In this document: positions 43,901 through 64,000 of the stretch, piece by piece
How positions within the stretch are numbered: position 1 is the first letter of the stretch
Layout of the letters: every line of letters starts with the position of its first letter
Program-made: the position numbers and the translations under genes
Source: Methylogaea oryzae
GTDB taxonomy: Bacteria > Pseudomonadota > Gammaproteobacteria > Methylococcales > Methylococcaceae
Length of the DNA: 64,000 nt
Reading direction: 5' to 3'
NCBI RefSeq assembly: GCF_019669985.1
Contig: NZ_AP019782.1
Span: forward strand, 2,164,001-2,228,000
The notes under the pieces: model-generated
The model's database searches: none
What the model saw: the letters and a program-made list of their open reading frames with translations, nothing else
Told to the model about the DNA's origin: nothing

Positions 43901-44310
43901 CACTGGTAGGCGGTGTTCATCACGCCGCAGAACACCCCGACCGAACCCGACGCGCCGCCGGCCCGCGCCTGTTCCGCCAGCCGGGCCGGGGTGGTGCCGG
44001 CATCCTCGATGGCGTTCCAGCAAGCTTCGATGAACAGCCGCTCCTGCGGATCCATGCTGTCCGCCTCCAGCGGCGCGATGCCGAAAAACAGCGGATCGAA
44101 GCGGTCTATGCCGTCGATGAAGCCGCCCCAACGGGAACGGCAGCGGCCCGGCGCGGGCGCGCCCTGCCCGCCCCGATCCAAGTACAACTCGTGGTCCCAA
44201 CGGTCGGCGGGCACCGGCCCCAAAGCGCTGCGCCCCTCCCGCAGCAGCGACCAGAACGCGTCGGGCGTGTCGGCCCCGGGGAAGCGGCCGTAAAAGCCGA
44301 TCACTGCGAT
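40933..44310 (-). other. Module 6: KS-KR-ACP
   Basis: The KS is intact ([13 protein letters not shown] near 43775, ETHGTGT, NIGHLE) with the GVMNTAYQWL segment. The KR has GGLGEVG (near 41950) and SSLAAWAGQEGGADYAAAC, with Cys in place of the catalytic-tetrad Asn. The ACP at the protein end has LGLDSIRALHL (serine near 41070) and LFENPTVERLA. Expected output: a beta-hydroxy thioester handed to the KS0-methyltransferase protein. Confidence 0.84.
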
Positions 44311-47300
44311 GGGTTCGTCGCGGGCCGGCAGCGGCGGCGCGACGGCGGTTGCGACCGTAGCCGGGGCCGCAACCGTCGCCGCAACGGCCGCGCCTTGTTG
44401 GGCCCCCTGTTCCAGCAAGCGCTCGGCCAAGCGTTGCAAGGTGTTGTATTCGAACAGCAGGGTGCTGCCGACCCAGGGATGGTCGGCCGCGATGCGATTG
44501 CGGATTTCCATGGCCGACAGGGATTCCACGCCGTAGCGCTCGAAGGTGTCGCCGGGGCGCATATCGGCCGGGTCGACGCCCAGCACCGCGGCGAAGACGC
44601 CTTTCAGGTAGTCGAGCATGGCGGCCAGCTGGTCCCCGCCTTCGGCATCTTCGGCTTCACTATCCACGAAGCCAGGGACGCGCAGCTCCTTCTCCCCCTG
44701 GGAGAAGGTTGGGATGAGGGGATCAAAAGGCCGCGACCTTTTTGTCTCGCCCTCACCCCGCCCCGCTCCTTGGGAGAACCGGGCGACGGGCATCCAGCCG
44801 TCGGCCACGGCCGTAATGAGGCTCTGGCTGCTGTCTGCGGCCTCCCCTTCCACCCCCACCAGCAGCGGCTGGACGAAACCGCTTTCCGCCAACAGGTCCA
44901 GCCAAACGGCGGGCGCCGCCGCCGGGCCGTCGGGGAAGCGGCTGTCGGTATCCTCCGCGCTCCACCACTGCGGCGTCAGGCCGAACACCAGCGTACCCAG
45001 GTCGCGGCTGGCAGTGAGTTCGTTGAGTACCAGCCGTCCCGCCGGCGCCAGGCGGGCTTTCAGGTGGCTCAGGCTGGCGGCGATATCGCCCGTGGCGTGC
45101 ACCACATTGGCGGCAACTACAATATCCCAAGCGGCGTGTTCGGCCGGATCGGCCGCCCGGCCGATGTCCAGCGCGCCGGCCTGGATTTCCCAGCCCTCCT
45201 CCGCGCAACGGTCTTGCAGGCTTTTGGCCAGGTAGGGCGACAGGTCGGTGGCGCAGTAGCGCACGTGCCCGCGCCACGGCGCGAGCGCCGCCAACAACGG
45301 CAACGTGCTGCCGCCGGTGCCGGCGCCCACTTCCAGGATGCGCACCGGCCCTCGGCCCGCCCGCAAGCGGGCCTCCGTCTCGGCCGCCACCGCCGCGCCC
45401 AGCAAGGCGTTGGCGTGGTCCGACACCGGATTGCCCTGATAAGCGACGGACACCAAGCCGGTGTCGCCGTCGGGGAACAACACCGAAGCGCCGGCCAACT
45501 CACCGCGCAGCACCGCCGGGTAGGCGTCCAGGCAGTGCTCCAGCAAGCGGCGGTTGGCGGCCAGCCACGGACGGTCCGCCTCCAATGCCGCCAATTCCGC
45601 GCTGCGCTCGGCCGACACCCCATCCAGATCCGCTGCCGTTTGCAAACGCCACAAGCCGTCGCGCTGCTCCGCCAGGCCGTCGGCGGCGAGGCGCGCCAAC
45701 AGCGTTTGCGTCAAGCGCGCGTAAGCCGGTGCGACGCCCAGTTCCTTGAGCAAACGAGCCGGGGTCAAGCGGCGGCCGGCGGCGGCGCCGGCCATGCCGC
45801 GCAAAATGCCGGCCAGCCGCGCCAATCCGACGCTTTCCAGCGCGGCGAAAGCGACGCGCGCCGACTCCAGGCCTTCCGGCGGCGCCAAGCCGCGCAAGCG
45901 CTCCGCCAGCGCCGCGGCGTCCAGCACGGCCGGGGGAGCGTCCGCGCTCCGGCACACGGCGCCTTGCTCCAGCATTTCAATCGCGGCCATGCGCTGCGGC
46001 GCCAGCCGCACGGCGGCCACATCGGCTCCGGCGGCCAGCGCCGCCGGTAAAATCTCCGCCCCCTGAGCCGGGGCGATGGGCAACACCCCCTCGGCGGTAA
46101 AGCGCGCCTGGGTGGCCTGGTCGGCCACCGCGCCGACTTCGCCCCACAAGCCCCAATGCACCAGGCTCACCGGCAGGCTTTGCGCCCGCGCCGCCCGGCC
46201 CAGCGCCGCCAGGGCGGCGTTGCCGGCCACGTAATTGCCCTGGCCGTGCTGGCCGAGGAACACATTGGCGGAAGAAAACAGCAGCATGGCGCGCGGCGGC
46301 TGGTCGCCGAAAGCGGCGATGAAAGCCGCGCCCGCCGCCGCGCGCGGCGCGAAGGCGGCGAGGAAGTCGGCATCGTCCATGGCCGCCAAGGCTTTGTCGC
46401 GCAGCACCAGGGCTCCGTGCACCGCCAGGCGCACCGGGCCGAAAGCGCTACGCGCGCGCGCCACCGCGTCGGCCAAGGCGGCGGGATCGGCGGCGTCGGC
46501 CTGCAGGTAAAGCCCGTCGCCGCCCAGGGCTTTCAAGCGGGCCAACAGCGCGTCGATTTCCGCGTCGGCGGGACGACGGCCCACCAGGGCGACGCGGGCG
46601 CCGTGGGTGCGCGCCCAGTGCTCGGCCAAGGTCCGGCCGACACCGCCGGTGCCGCCCACGATGAGGCAGGCATCGCCGTTGGACAGCAGCGGCTCGCCTG
46701 CTTCCGCCTGCACCGCTTGCAGCCGGCGGGCGTGGCGGCGGCCGTGGCGGTAGGCGATTTCGGCGCCGTCCGCGTCGCCGCCTTCCGCCGCCAGCAAGTC
46801 GAGGGCGCGGGCGTCCACCTGCGCCGGCAAGTCCACCGCGACCACCGCCACGCCGGGCAACTCCCGCGCGGCCACCTTGGCCAACCCATGCAGACCCGCG
46901 GCGTCGCTCATCCCGGCCGATGCCGGCGAGGACTGCACCTCGCACACGGCGCGGGTCACCACCAGCAAGCGCCGCACGGACGCCGTGTCCAGCGTCCGCA
47001 ACAGGCCCAACAGGCGCAAGGAACGGGCCGCGGCGGCTTCCGCCCAGGCGGCGGCGGAGCCCGAAGGCGGCGGCGGCGCGCCCTCGGCGGTATCCAGGTA
47101 GTAGTAAACAGTTGCCGGCTGTTCCGCCAAAACCGGCGACTCGCCGGCGGCCAGGCAATACACCCGGGCGTCGACGCAACGGGCGGCCAATTCCCCGGCC
47201 AGCGCCTCCGCGCCCGCTGCCGCCAGGATGGCCACGCGGCCCGGCTTGGCCGGCGCCGCCGGCCGGTGCACCCACACCGGCCGCAGCAGGGTAATGGGCG

Positions 47301-50300
47301 GCTCGGCGGCGGCGATGGCGCGGCGACGGGCGGTCAAGCCGCCGAAGTGGAGCAACGCGTTGCCGGCCTCGTCCGCCAGGGTCAGCTCGAAACGCTGCAC
47401 CGGCTCATCCGGGGCGGTCAGCCGCCGCGCCAGCACTTGCCGCGCCTGGCCGGGATCGCCCAGCACGGTGACGGAGGCCAAGGTATGGGGCAGCGGCACC
47501 CCTTCCCCCCGCACCGCCGCGTCCAAGTCCTCCAGGCCGGCCAGGGATTGGAACGCCCCGTCCAACAGGGCCGCATCCAGCCCGATAACCTTGCCGGATT
47601 CCAGCTCCGCGCGGCAGGCGCTTTCGCCCGGCCACAGGCGGCGGACGACGCGGAAGCGCTCGCCGTACTCCAATCCCAGCTCGGCGAGACGCGGGTAGAA
47701 CTCCCCGCCACCCAAGGCCACGCCGCCCGCCGGCACCTCGGCCGGGATGGGCGCGGCCTCTCCCGCCGCCAGGTTGCCGGAAGCCAATAGCGGCGCATCC
47801 TCCGCTCCCGCTTCGCGCACCGAGAATGCGTCGCCGCGCAGGGAGAAATCCAGCCGCAGGGGCTGCGCGCCGGCGCGGATCGGCCTGTGCCAGGCGACAT
47901 CGCGCAAGCCGCCGCCGTGCAGCGACAAAGCCATCGCCACGATGGCGGCGCCGGGCAGCAGGCGCTCGCCGCCCACCACGTGCTGGCTCAGCAGCGTCGA
48001 ATCCGCAGGCAGGGTGAACATCCAGGCGGCGTCCTCGCCGTCCTTCGCGGGGCGGGAGGCGCGCGTCCAGTCGGACGACGGCGCCACCGGCTCGGGCCGC
48101 GCCATGGGCGCCGCGGCGCCGCGCAGCCAGTGGCGCGCGCCCAAGAACGGCCGGGCCACCAGGGAGCGGCGCGCGCCGTCGTGCGGCCACAAGGCCGCGC
48201 CGCCCTCGCACCAGTGGCGCGCCAAGGCGGCGAGATCATCCGTCGCGGGAGCCGTGGGCGCAGCGGCGCTGTCGTCGGGCGCCTCGCCCCAACACACGTC
48301 GCCGCCCTCGCGGCCCGATGCGATGTCGGCCAGCAGCGCTCGCGCCTGCTGCCCGTCCCGGGCGACGAAAGCGCAGCGGCACAACAACGCCTCGCGGCCG
48401 GCGGTCAAGGTATGGCAAAGGTCGGCCAAGCTCACCGGACGCTCGCTATCCGCCAAGCGTTCGGCCAAGGCCCCCGCCAGGGCGCGCACCTGCGCCTGGG
48501 TGCGCGCCGACAGCGGCAGCACGCGCGCGGCGCCGTCGTCCGGGGCGCTATGCCGCGGCGGCGCATCCTGCAAAATCACGTGGGCGTTGGCGCCGCCCGC
48601 GCCGAACGAACTCACCCCGGCGTAGCGGCGGCCGTCCGCACCGGCCGGCCAGTCCGCCGGCTGCGTCTGCAAGCGCAAGGGCGTGGCGGCGAAATCGATG
48701 TCGGCGTTGACCGGCCCGGCCAGGGGCATGGGCGCGTAGCGGCCGTGGCGCATCTGCAACAGCACTTTGATGAGCCCGGCCAGGCCCGCCGCCGCTTCCA
48801 GGTGGCCGATGGCGGCTTTGGCGGAACCCAGCGGAATGGCGCCCGGCGGCGTATCCCGGCCCAACGCCTGCGCCAATCCTTCGATCTCGATGGGATCGCC
48901 CAGGCGGGTGCCGGTGCCGTGCGCTTCGATAAACCCGAGCTCGCTGCCCTCGATCCCCGACCGGCGCAGGGCGCGGCGGATCACGGCGGCCTGGGCGGCG
49001 GGATTGGGCACCGTGTAGCCGTTGCCGCGCCCGCCGTGATTGGCCGCGCTGGCGCGGATCACGCCGTGCACCACGTCGCCGTCGGCCAGGGCGGCGGCCA
49101 GCGGTTTCAACAGCACGGCGGCGACGCCTTCGCCGGGCACGTAGCCGTCGCCGCCGTCGCCGAAGGAACGGCAGCGACCGTCGCTGGAGGCGAAGCGGCC
49201 CTGGCTCAAGCCGATGTATTTGCTGGGATGCAGGCTCAGGTTCACGCCGCCGACCAGGGCGGTGCGGCAATCGCCGGCGGCGAGCGCTTGGCAGGCCAGA
49301 TGCAGGGCGGTCAAGGAGGACGAACAGGCGCTGTCCACGGCAAGGCTGGGGCCTTCCAGGCCGAGCACGTAGGACGCCCGGTTGGCAATGGACCAGTAAG
49401 GCGCCGCGCCGCCAATGGGCTGGCCGGGGCCGGCGGCGTCGTGGGCGAGCAACTGATAATCGCCGTACATGACGCCCACGTAGACGGCGGTATCCCGCTC
49501 GCCCGCCGCGCCCAAAGCGGCGCGGGTGAGGCCGGCATCCTCCAGGCACTGCCAGGCCACTTCCAAGAACAGCCGCTCCTGCGGATCCATGCGCGCCGCT
49601 TCCTCCGGCGAAATATTGAAAAACAGGGCGTCGAAGCGGTCCACGCCGTCGATGAAGCCGCCCCACTTCGAATAGCTGGCGCCGGCCCGCTGCGGATCGG
49701 CGTCGTAAAAGCCTTCCAGCGGCCAGCGTTGCGGCGGAATTTCCTCGATGCAAACGCGCCCGGACAGCAGGTTGCGCCAATAGGCCTCCAGGTTCGCCGC
49801 TTGCGGGAAACGTCCGGCCATGCCGATGACGGCGACGGCGGAGGCGTCGGGCGCGGAACCGTAGGCGGGGCTACGTGCGCCTTGTCCCGGCGCATCGGCC
49901 GCAACGGACGCGCCGGCCGCCGGGCCGGCCCGGTTTGCCCCGTACCGCTCCGCCAAGTGCGCGGCCAAGGCGCGCAGGTTGGGATATTCGAAAAACAGCG
50001 TCTTGGAGATGCGGCCCAAATCCCGCTCCAAGCGCGCGTTGAGACGGGTGATCATGATGGAATCGATGCCGAAGGCGTCCAAAGGACGGTCGGCGTTCAA
50101 CCGCTCCGCCGGCGTGCGGGTGATTTCGGCGACGACACCGGTGAGGTAGGCCAGGACGGCATCCGCCGACGCTGGCTCGGGCGCGCCCGCCGAAGCTTGC
50201 GCCGCCCCCGCCCCGCCGGCCATGAAGGCTTCGAAATCCCCGCGCCGGCCGCGCGCCAGCAGCAACCGGCCCGATTGCGGCGCCGCCAATGCCTGTTCCA

Positions 50301-53300
50301 GCAGCGCCATGGCCTGCTCCGGCGCGAACGGCGACAGGCCGGTGGCGGCGCTCACCGAGGCGGCGTCGCGGTGGACGGTCGCCATGCCCCCGGCCAGGGC
50401 GGCCGGATCCCAATAGCCCCAGTCCAAGGCCAGGACGCGCCGCCCCCGTTCCCGCTCCAGCAAAGCGTCCATAGCCCGGTTGGCGGCGGCATAGGCCGCC
50501 TGGCCCGGCGCGCCGAAAGCGCCGGCCAGGGAACCGAACGCCACCAGCCGCGTGTCCGGGCTGTCGGCCAGGGCGGCCAACAAGTTGTTCGTGCCGGCGA
50601 CTTTCGGCATCCACACCGCGTCCACGGCGGCGGCGTCCAAGCCGCGCAAGAATCCGTCGGCCTGCGCGCCGGCCAGGTGGAAGACCGCGTCCAACCCGCC
50701 CAGCCCTTGCCTGGCCGAATCCAACGCCGTCCGCAATCCCCGCTCGTCCGCCACGTCCGCGCACAACTCGAGAATTTCCGCACCTTCCGCCCGCAAGCGG
50801 GCCAACTCCGCTTCGGCAAGCGATTTGGGCGGCGTGCGGCCCAGCAGGGCGAGGCGCGCCCGCCGGGTGCGCCACAAATGCCGCGCCAGCGCCAACCCCA
50901 AGCCGCCGTAGCCGCCGGTAATCAAGCACGCCGCGCCTTGCGGCAGGCCGTCCGCCCCGCCCGGCTGCGCCCATGCCGTGTAGGCGCGGACGTAACGCCG
51001 GCCGTCGCCGTCCCAAGCGATTTCGCTGTCGCCGCCCCGCTCCGCCAGTTCGGCCAACAGGCGCGGCCACCGCTCGGCGGACGCCGGCAGAGCCACCGCC
51101 TTGCCGCTGAAACGGGGCTCCTCGCCGGCGAGGGAATGCAGCAAGGCGGCCGCCGCGGCGCACGCCGGATCGGCGTCCCAGCCGGCCCCGCCGTCGCCGC
51201 TGCCGGCTTGCAGCACCCGCAAATCGCGGGTTTTGTCGCGGCGCGGCAGCCAGGCGCGCAGCCCGTGCAGCAAGGTCAGCGGACCCAGCGCCAGCCGCGC
51301 CTCGGCGGCATCCGTGTCGGCCAACGGCCACAGGTTGAGCCAAATGTCCGGCTGCAGGCCCCGCTCCGCCAGATCGCCGGCCAGCGCCGCCAGCGCATCC
51401 GCGTCGCCCGGCGGCAATTGGTAGCGCGGGCCCGGGTGGACGCGAAATTCCGCGCCCGGCTCCACCAGGATCGCGCCCGGCCCCAGCGCCGCCGCGCGCT
51501 CGCCGCCATGGTCGAACAACAGCACGGCGGCGGCCGGCGGCGGCGAATCGCCCGGCGGCTCGGCCAAACGCCAACCCGGCCGGTAGAGCAAGGGCTCCAC
51601 CGGATCGCGGGCCGGCAACAGCCGCACGGCCAGGCCGTCCAACCGCGCGGCGACCTGCCCGGCGGCGTTCCAGGCCAGCAGATCCAAGCGGCGCTCGCCG
51701 GCGCGCGCGGCGCCATTGCCCTCGCGCACCTCCACCCGCAACGGCGCCGTCAGGCCGGCGGCGTCGATCCAGGCCCGCTCCAGCCCCACCGGCAACACCG
51801 TGGCCGGCTGCTCGCCGCCGCCCAACAGGCCCAGGGCCGACTGGATGACGCCATCGAGCAGGCCGATGGCCGGCATGCGCCCGCGTTGGGCGCCGGCCGG
51901 CCAATCGAGATGGGCCAGCGCCCGCCCGTCGCGGGCGGCGAGCCGTTCGATCACCTGGAACGCCGGACCGTAGTCGAACCCCATGTCGGCGAAAATCCGG
52001 TACACCTCCGCCCGCCCCAGGCCTTCCGGCAAAGGCTCCCGCCAAGCGGCATCGCGCGGCGTTTCTTCCGGCCGGGCCGCGCGCACCGCCGCCTCGGCGT
52101 GACAGCCCTCGCCGCTTTCCAGCGCCATCCGGCCGCCGGCCGCCAAGCGCAGCCGCGCGGTGCCTTCCACTGCCGGCAAGGGGCTGTGCCAGCGCACGTC
52201 CTCCACCACGCAGGGTTTGCCGCCTTGGCCGCGCGCCGCCAGCAGCAGCAAAGCGGTGGCGGGAAAAATCGCCCGGCCGTCCCAACAGTGGCCGGTATAG
52301 CTCGGATCGCCGGCCGGCAGGATCGACTCCAGCAATTCGACGCCGTCGCCCGCGGGCTCCGACGGCAACGGGAAACGGTCCCGCGCGAAGGGGTAGCCCG
52401 GCAGCGACAATACCCGGCCGCCGCCGTGCAGGCGCTCCCAGTCCGCCGCGCCGCCCGCAACGAAATGGCCGGCGACCCGGCGCCGGTCGTCGCCGGGCTG
52501 GATACGCCATGTCTCCCCCGCCGCCGCCAGGCTGGCGCCGTCCCGCACCAGCGCCGCGTCTTCTCGGCTCGCGGCCAGCGCCCGCAGGGCGCGGCGCAAG
52601 GTTTCCAGGTCGCCGGCCAGCAACGCCGCCCGCTCGGCCAGGAAAGCGCGCCCGGCGTTGAGGGTGCGGCACAGGTCGGCCAAACGGGTGTCGGCGCGCC
52701 GCTCCAGCCACGCCTCCAAGCGTCCGGCCAAACGCCGCAGCGCTTCCGGGGTAGCGGCCGAGAGCAAAAGCAGCGCCTCCTCATCGTTACCAAGCGCCGC
52801 CGGAGAACCTGGCTCCCGCCCCTCGTGCGGTCCGTCGGGAGAGGCGGGAAGCGGCGGCGCCTCCTCGATCACCAAATGGGCATTGGTGCCGGAAAAACCG
52901 AAGCTGCTCACGGCGGCGCGGCGCGGCGCGGCCGCTTGCCACGGTTCGGCTTGCAGCGGCACGTAAAATGGCGAAGCGTCCAGCTTCAGGCGCGGATTGG
53001 GCGTGCGGTAATGCAGGCTGGGCGGAATGGTGCGCTCGCGCAAGGCCAACAGCACCTTGGCGACGCCGGCGACGCCCGCCGCCGTCAGGGTGTGGCCGAT
53101 ATTGGGCTTGACCGAACCCAGGGCGCAGCGGCCCTTGCCGCCAAAAGCGGCGGCGAGGGATTGCACTTCGATGGGATCGCCCAGCGGCGTGCCGGTGCCG
53201 TGCGCCTCGATCAACGACAGGCTGGCCGGATCGATGCCGCCGTGCTGCCACACCCGCTGCAACAGGGCTAACTGGGCCGGGCCGCTAGGGGCGGTGATGC

Positions 53301-55505
53301 CGCTGGTGCGGCCGTCCTGGTTGATGCCGCCGGCACGAATCACGCCGAGGATGCGGTCACCGTCGGCCAGCGCCTGACTGAGCCGGCGCAACACCACCAC
53401 GCCGACGCCCTCGCCGGGCACGAAGCCGTCGGCGGCCGCGTCGAAAGCCCGGCACCGGCCGCTGGGCGACACCATGCCCGATTCCAACAGGAAGCGCGGC
53501 AGGGCCTGGTTGCACAGCAGCACCGAAACGCCGCCGGCCAGGGCCAGATCGCAATCGCCAGCCAGGATCGACTGGGCGGCCAAGTGGATAGCCACCAGGG
53601 AGGACGAGCAGGCGGTGTCCACCGGCAACGCCGGGCCTTTCAGGTTCAGGTGATAGGCGATGCGCGCGGCCAAAATGGCGTTGGAATTGCCCAGGGCGGC
53701 GCGCGGCTCGCCCTGGTTGGCCGGGTGGTTTTGCGCCGCCACGCCGACGAACACGCCGCAGGCTTTGCCTTCCAACCGGTGCGGGCCGAGCCCGGCGTCT
53801 TCCAGGGCGTGCCAGCATTCTTCGAGGAACACCCGCTGTTGGGGGTCCATTACCTCGGCCTCGGCATGGGACAGGCGGAAGAAATCCGGATCGAAGCAAT
53901 CGGCTTCCGGCAGCAAGCCGGCGGCCATGGCGGATTCCGCACCGGCCCAGCGCCGGTTGGCCAGCGGCGCGGTGGCGTCGCGGCCCTGCTCCAGCAACGA
54001 CCAGAACGCCTCGGCGTCGACGGCGCCGGCGAACCGGCAGGCCAGGCCGATGACGGCGATGGCGTCGTCCTTCCCGTCGGCTTGCGCCGATTGCGGCTCC
54101 GCCGCCGGCCGTTCCGCCGGCAGCCGCTCCGTCAAGACTTCCGCCAGCAGGGCGACGGTGCCGTGGTTGTAGATGTCCACCGCGTCCACCGGCGCCCGCA
54201 GCGTCTCGGACAAGTCGGCGGCGAATTGTGGGGCGACGATGGAATCCACCCCCAGCTCGGCGAACGGGCGGTCCCAGCCGACCTCGTCCTCCGCGAAACC
54301 CAGCCGCTGGGCCAACACGGCGCGTACTTGGCGGCGCACAGCGCCTATCGTTCCGGCGCTCTGCGCGGGAGCGCGGCCCGTAAGGGGCAGCGAAGCGCCG
54401 CTGGAACTCCCCGTCCCTTGGCTCGCTGCGGGACGCAGTGCGTCCCCGGAAGCGTTCCCACGCGGTGCGTGGGAACGATGGGCGGCATCCACCGCGCAGA
54501 CGAACAGGCATTGGAAACCGTCCAGCCGCCCGCCCCAGCCGTACACGGCGGGCACGCTGAATCCGCTTCGCGCCAGCGCCCCGCGCCAGCCCGAAGCCGA
54601 CAGGATCGGCCCATGGGGCAAGCGCTGCTCGCCGTCCTCGAAACACCACCAGCCGTCCAGCAGGCCGAAGGTCAAGGCGGCGAATGCGTCGGCACGGGTC
54701 AATTCGTTGAGCAGCAACAGGCCGTCGTCCGCCGCCAGGGCGCGCACGTGGTCCAACGTCCTATCGATGCGGCGGGTGGCGTGCAGCACATTGGTGGCGA
54801 TGACGATGTGCGCTTGGCCCAAGGACGGCGATCCCGTGGCCGGCGGCTGCTCGATGTCCAGGCGGCGGAACTCCATGCGATAGCCCCGCTCGCCGAAAAC
54901 CTGCCGGCCGTGCTGGACGAAGCCCGGCGACAAGTCGGTGTAGACGTATTCGAAGGCGTCGCGCCGTTCGGCGAGCTTGCCCAGCACGCAGCCGGTGGTG
55001 CCGCCGGTGCCGGCGCCGATTTCCACAATGCGCACGGTACTGCCGGGCCGCTGGGCCAGCCGCGCCTCCAGGACTTGCAGGCAAGCTTCGGCGGTGAGGC
55101 GATTGAAATAATCGGCCCAAGGATTGTCCCGATAAATGGGCTCCACCCGGCTCAACGAGCCGCCGGGAAACAACACCTCGGTCGCCGGCACATCGCCCGC
55201 CAGCACCGCCGGCAGCGCCGCCGCGCAGGCCTCGGCCAGGGCGATATGGGCGGCCAGCGCCGGCGTTTCGCGCAACAGGCTCCCGCGCAACCCATCGGCG
55301 TCGGTGGCCGCCGGTTGCCGCAGCAGCGCCGCGTAAGCGTCCAGCAGGCGACGGAATTTGGCCGGCGCGCGAAACGCCGCCGCCAGGGCGTCGGCGCCGG
55401 GCGCGGCGGCGGGGTCCAGCCCGGCCGCGCGCACGGCCCGCGCCAGCAAGGCGCGGCACCAGGGATCGAGCAGCAACGCGGGGTCTTGCGGCAAGTCGAA
55501 TGGCT

Positions 55506-55509
<4 letters not shown>
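40933..55509 (-). CDS. Trans-AT polyketide synthase: MT-ACP plus three reducing modules
   Basis: This is a 4858-residue AT-less PKS. Layout (approximate residues): C-methyltransferase with IVEIGAGTGG ~162 and ACP ~422 (LGVDSIVAP), which complete module 3; module 4 KS 482-885, DH ~1076-1220, KR ~1531, ACP ~1815; module 5 KS 1894-2315, DH ~2509-2647, KR ~2951, MT ~3391, ACP ~3664; module 6 KS 3737-4164, KR ~4521, ACP ~4814. The ATG at 55509 overlaps the upstream stop as ATGA, with GAGGAA about 8-10 bases upstream. Because it starts with an MT rather than a KS or ACP, it must dock onto the preceding protein, which ends in a bare KS. Two linkers, each between an MT and its ACP, carry palindromic REP-like DNA in frame (residues ~345-360 and ~3577-3608). 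Confidence 0.95.
44390..49850 (-). other. Module 5: KS-DH-KR-MT-ACP
   Basis: The KS has VDSACSSSLTALH (near 49325), EAHGTGT and KAAIGHLE; the Asn of NIGH is Ala but the His is kept. The DH has HVVGGERLLP (near 47985) and LLDGAFQ. The KR has GGTGGVG (near 46660) and SSANVFLGQHGQGNYVAGN. The MT has [10 protein letters not shown] (near 45340). The ACP reads YGVESLSAMEI (serine near 44520), with Glu instead of the usual Asp before the serine. Expected output: an alpha-methyl enoyl thioester. Confidence 0.84.
44688..44780. repeat. Paired REP-like palindromes in the MT-ACP linker of module 5
   Basis: A perfect 9-bp stem CCTTCTCCC-CCT-GGGAGAAGG occupies 44688-44708 and is followed by GATGAGGGG. About 25 bp on, CCCTCACCCC leads to a degenerate copy, CTCCTTGGGAGAA. 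This is the same facing-pair layout as 36916-37006. The coding sequence reads through as LIPTFSQGEKELRVPGF and neighbours. Confidence 0.75.
49930..54075 (-). other. Module 4: KS-DH-KR-ACP
   Basis: The KS is intact ([13 protein letters not shown] near 53611, EAHGTGT, NIGH). The DH has the less common HCWDGRAIFP (near 52285), which still fits HxxxGxxxxP, and LLDGVIQ. The KR has GGYGGLG (near 50918) and [19 protein letters not shown]. The ACP has FGIDSIMITRL (near 50065) with LFFEYPNLRALA. Expected output: an unbranched enoyl thioester. Confidence 0.85.
54431..54477. repeat. Double-hairpin REP-like element in the MT-ACP linker of module 3
   Basis: Two perfect palindromes lie side by side: GGACGC-AGT-GCGTCC at 54431-54445, and the 11-bp stem CGTTCCCACGC-GGT-GCGTGGGAACG at 54453-54477. 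The latter is of a kind I know as a dispersed intergenic repeat in several gammaproteobacteria. Here it is translated in frame as HAPRGNASGDALRPAASQG between MT and ACP. Confidence 0.85.

Positions 55510-64000
<8,491 letters not shown>

Noticed and set aside
48565-49850. Module 5 KS as non-elongating because NIGH reads AIGH
   Set aside because: Cys and both catalytic His are retained. Only the non-catalytic Asn is changed.

Overview
This window is almost entirely one arm of a very large trans-acyltransferase (trans-AT) type I polyketide synthase. Five megasynthase genes and one small reductase gene lie on the minus strand and read from right to left. The order is: a 5'-truncated PKS (55506-64000), PKS 40933-55509, PKS/oxygenase/methyltransferase 37385-40936, PKS 21771-37388, a 2,4-dienoyl-CoA-reductase-like SDR (20954-21784), and a terminal PKS with thioesterase (914-20857). 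Adjacent genes overlap by 4 bp (ATGA, GTGA, ATGA) or 14 bp. Only the last gap, about 96 bp, is non-coding. The set therefore looks like one polycistronic unit whose promoter lies beyond the right edge. A convergent plus-strand gene at 152-838 (KfrA_N-type DNA-binding coiled-coil protein) marks the left border of the cluster.

I count 15 ketosynthases (the first cut by the window edge), 9 ketoreductases, 7 dehydratases, 7 C-methyltransferase-type domains plus one different methyltransferase, 1 MDR enoylreductase, 19 carrier domains (2 without the phosphopantetheine serine), 1 luciferase-like monooxygenase and 1 thioesterase. No acyltransferase domain or GHSxG-type AT signature was seen, so extender units must be loaded in trans. 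No NRPS domain was seen.

Read colinearly, the modules are: M1 KS-ACP; M2 KS-DH-KR-MT-ACP; M3 KS|MT-ACP (split between two proteins); M4 KS-DH-KR-ACP; M5 KS-DH-KR-MT-ACP; M6 KS-KR-ACP; M7 luciferase-like Ox-KS0-MT|ACP (split); M8 KS-DH(atypical)-KR-MT-ACP; M9 KS-DH-KR-ACP; M10 KS-DH-KR-MT-ACP; M11 KS-MT-ACP; M12 KS-KR-ACP; M13 KS-ACP-ACP-acp-acp; M14 KS-DH-KR-MT-ACP; M15 KS0-ER-ACP-TE-ACP. The inferred product is a heavily C-methylated polyene/polyketide. It probably carries an O-methyl group from the M6/M7 pair and has a reduced alpha-methyl terminus from the M14/M15 pair. The most unusual features are the AcpK-like carrier protein fused after the thioesterase, the carrier array with two serine-less ACPs, the oxygenase-KS0-methyltransferase protein, and palindromic REP-like elements that sit in frame in the inter-domain linkers.

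The DNA is very GC-rich. The REP-like palindromes (CGTTCCCACGC/GCGTGGGAACG, and paired CCCTCACCC...CTCTCCC elements) and the KfrA-like gene fit a GC-rich proteobacterium, most likely a gammaproteobacterium. The species cannot be named from this window. No tRNA, rRNA, CRISPR array or insertion sequence was seen.
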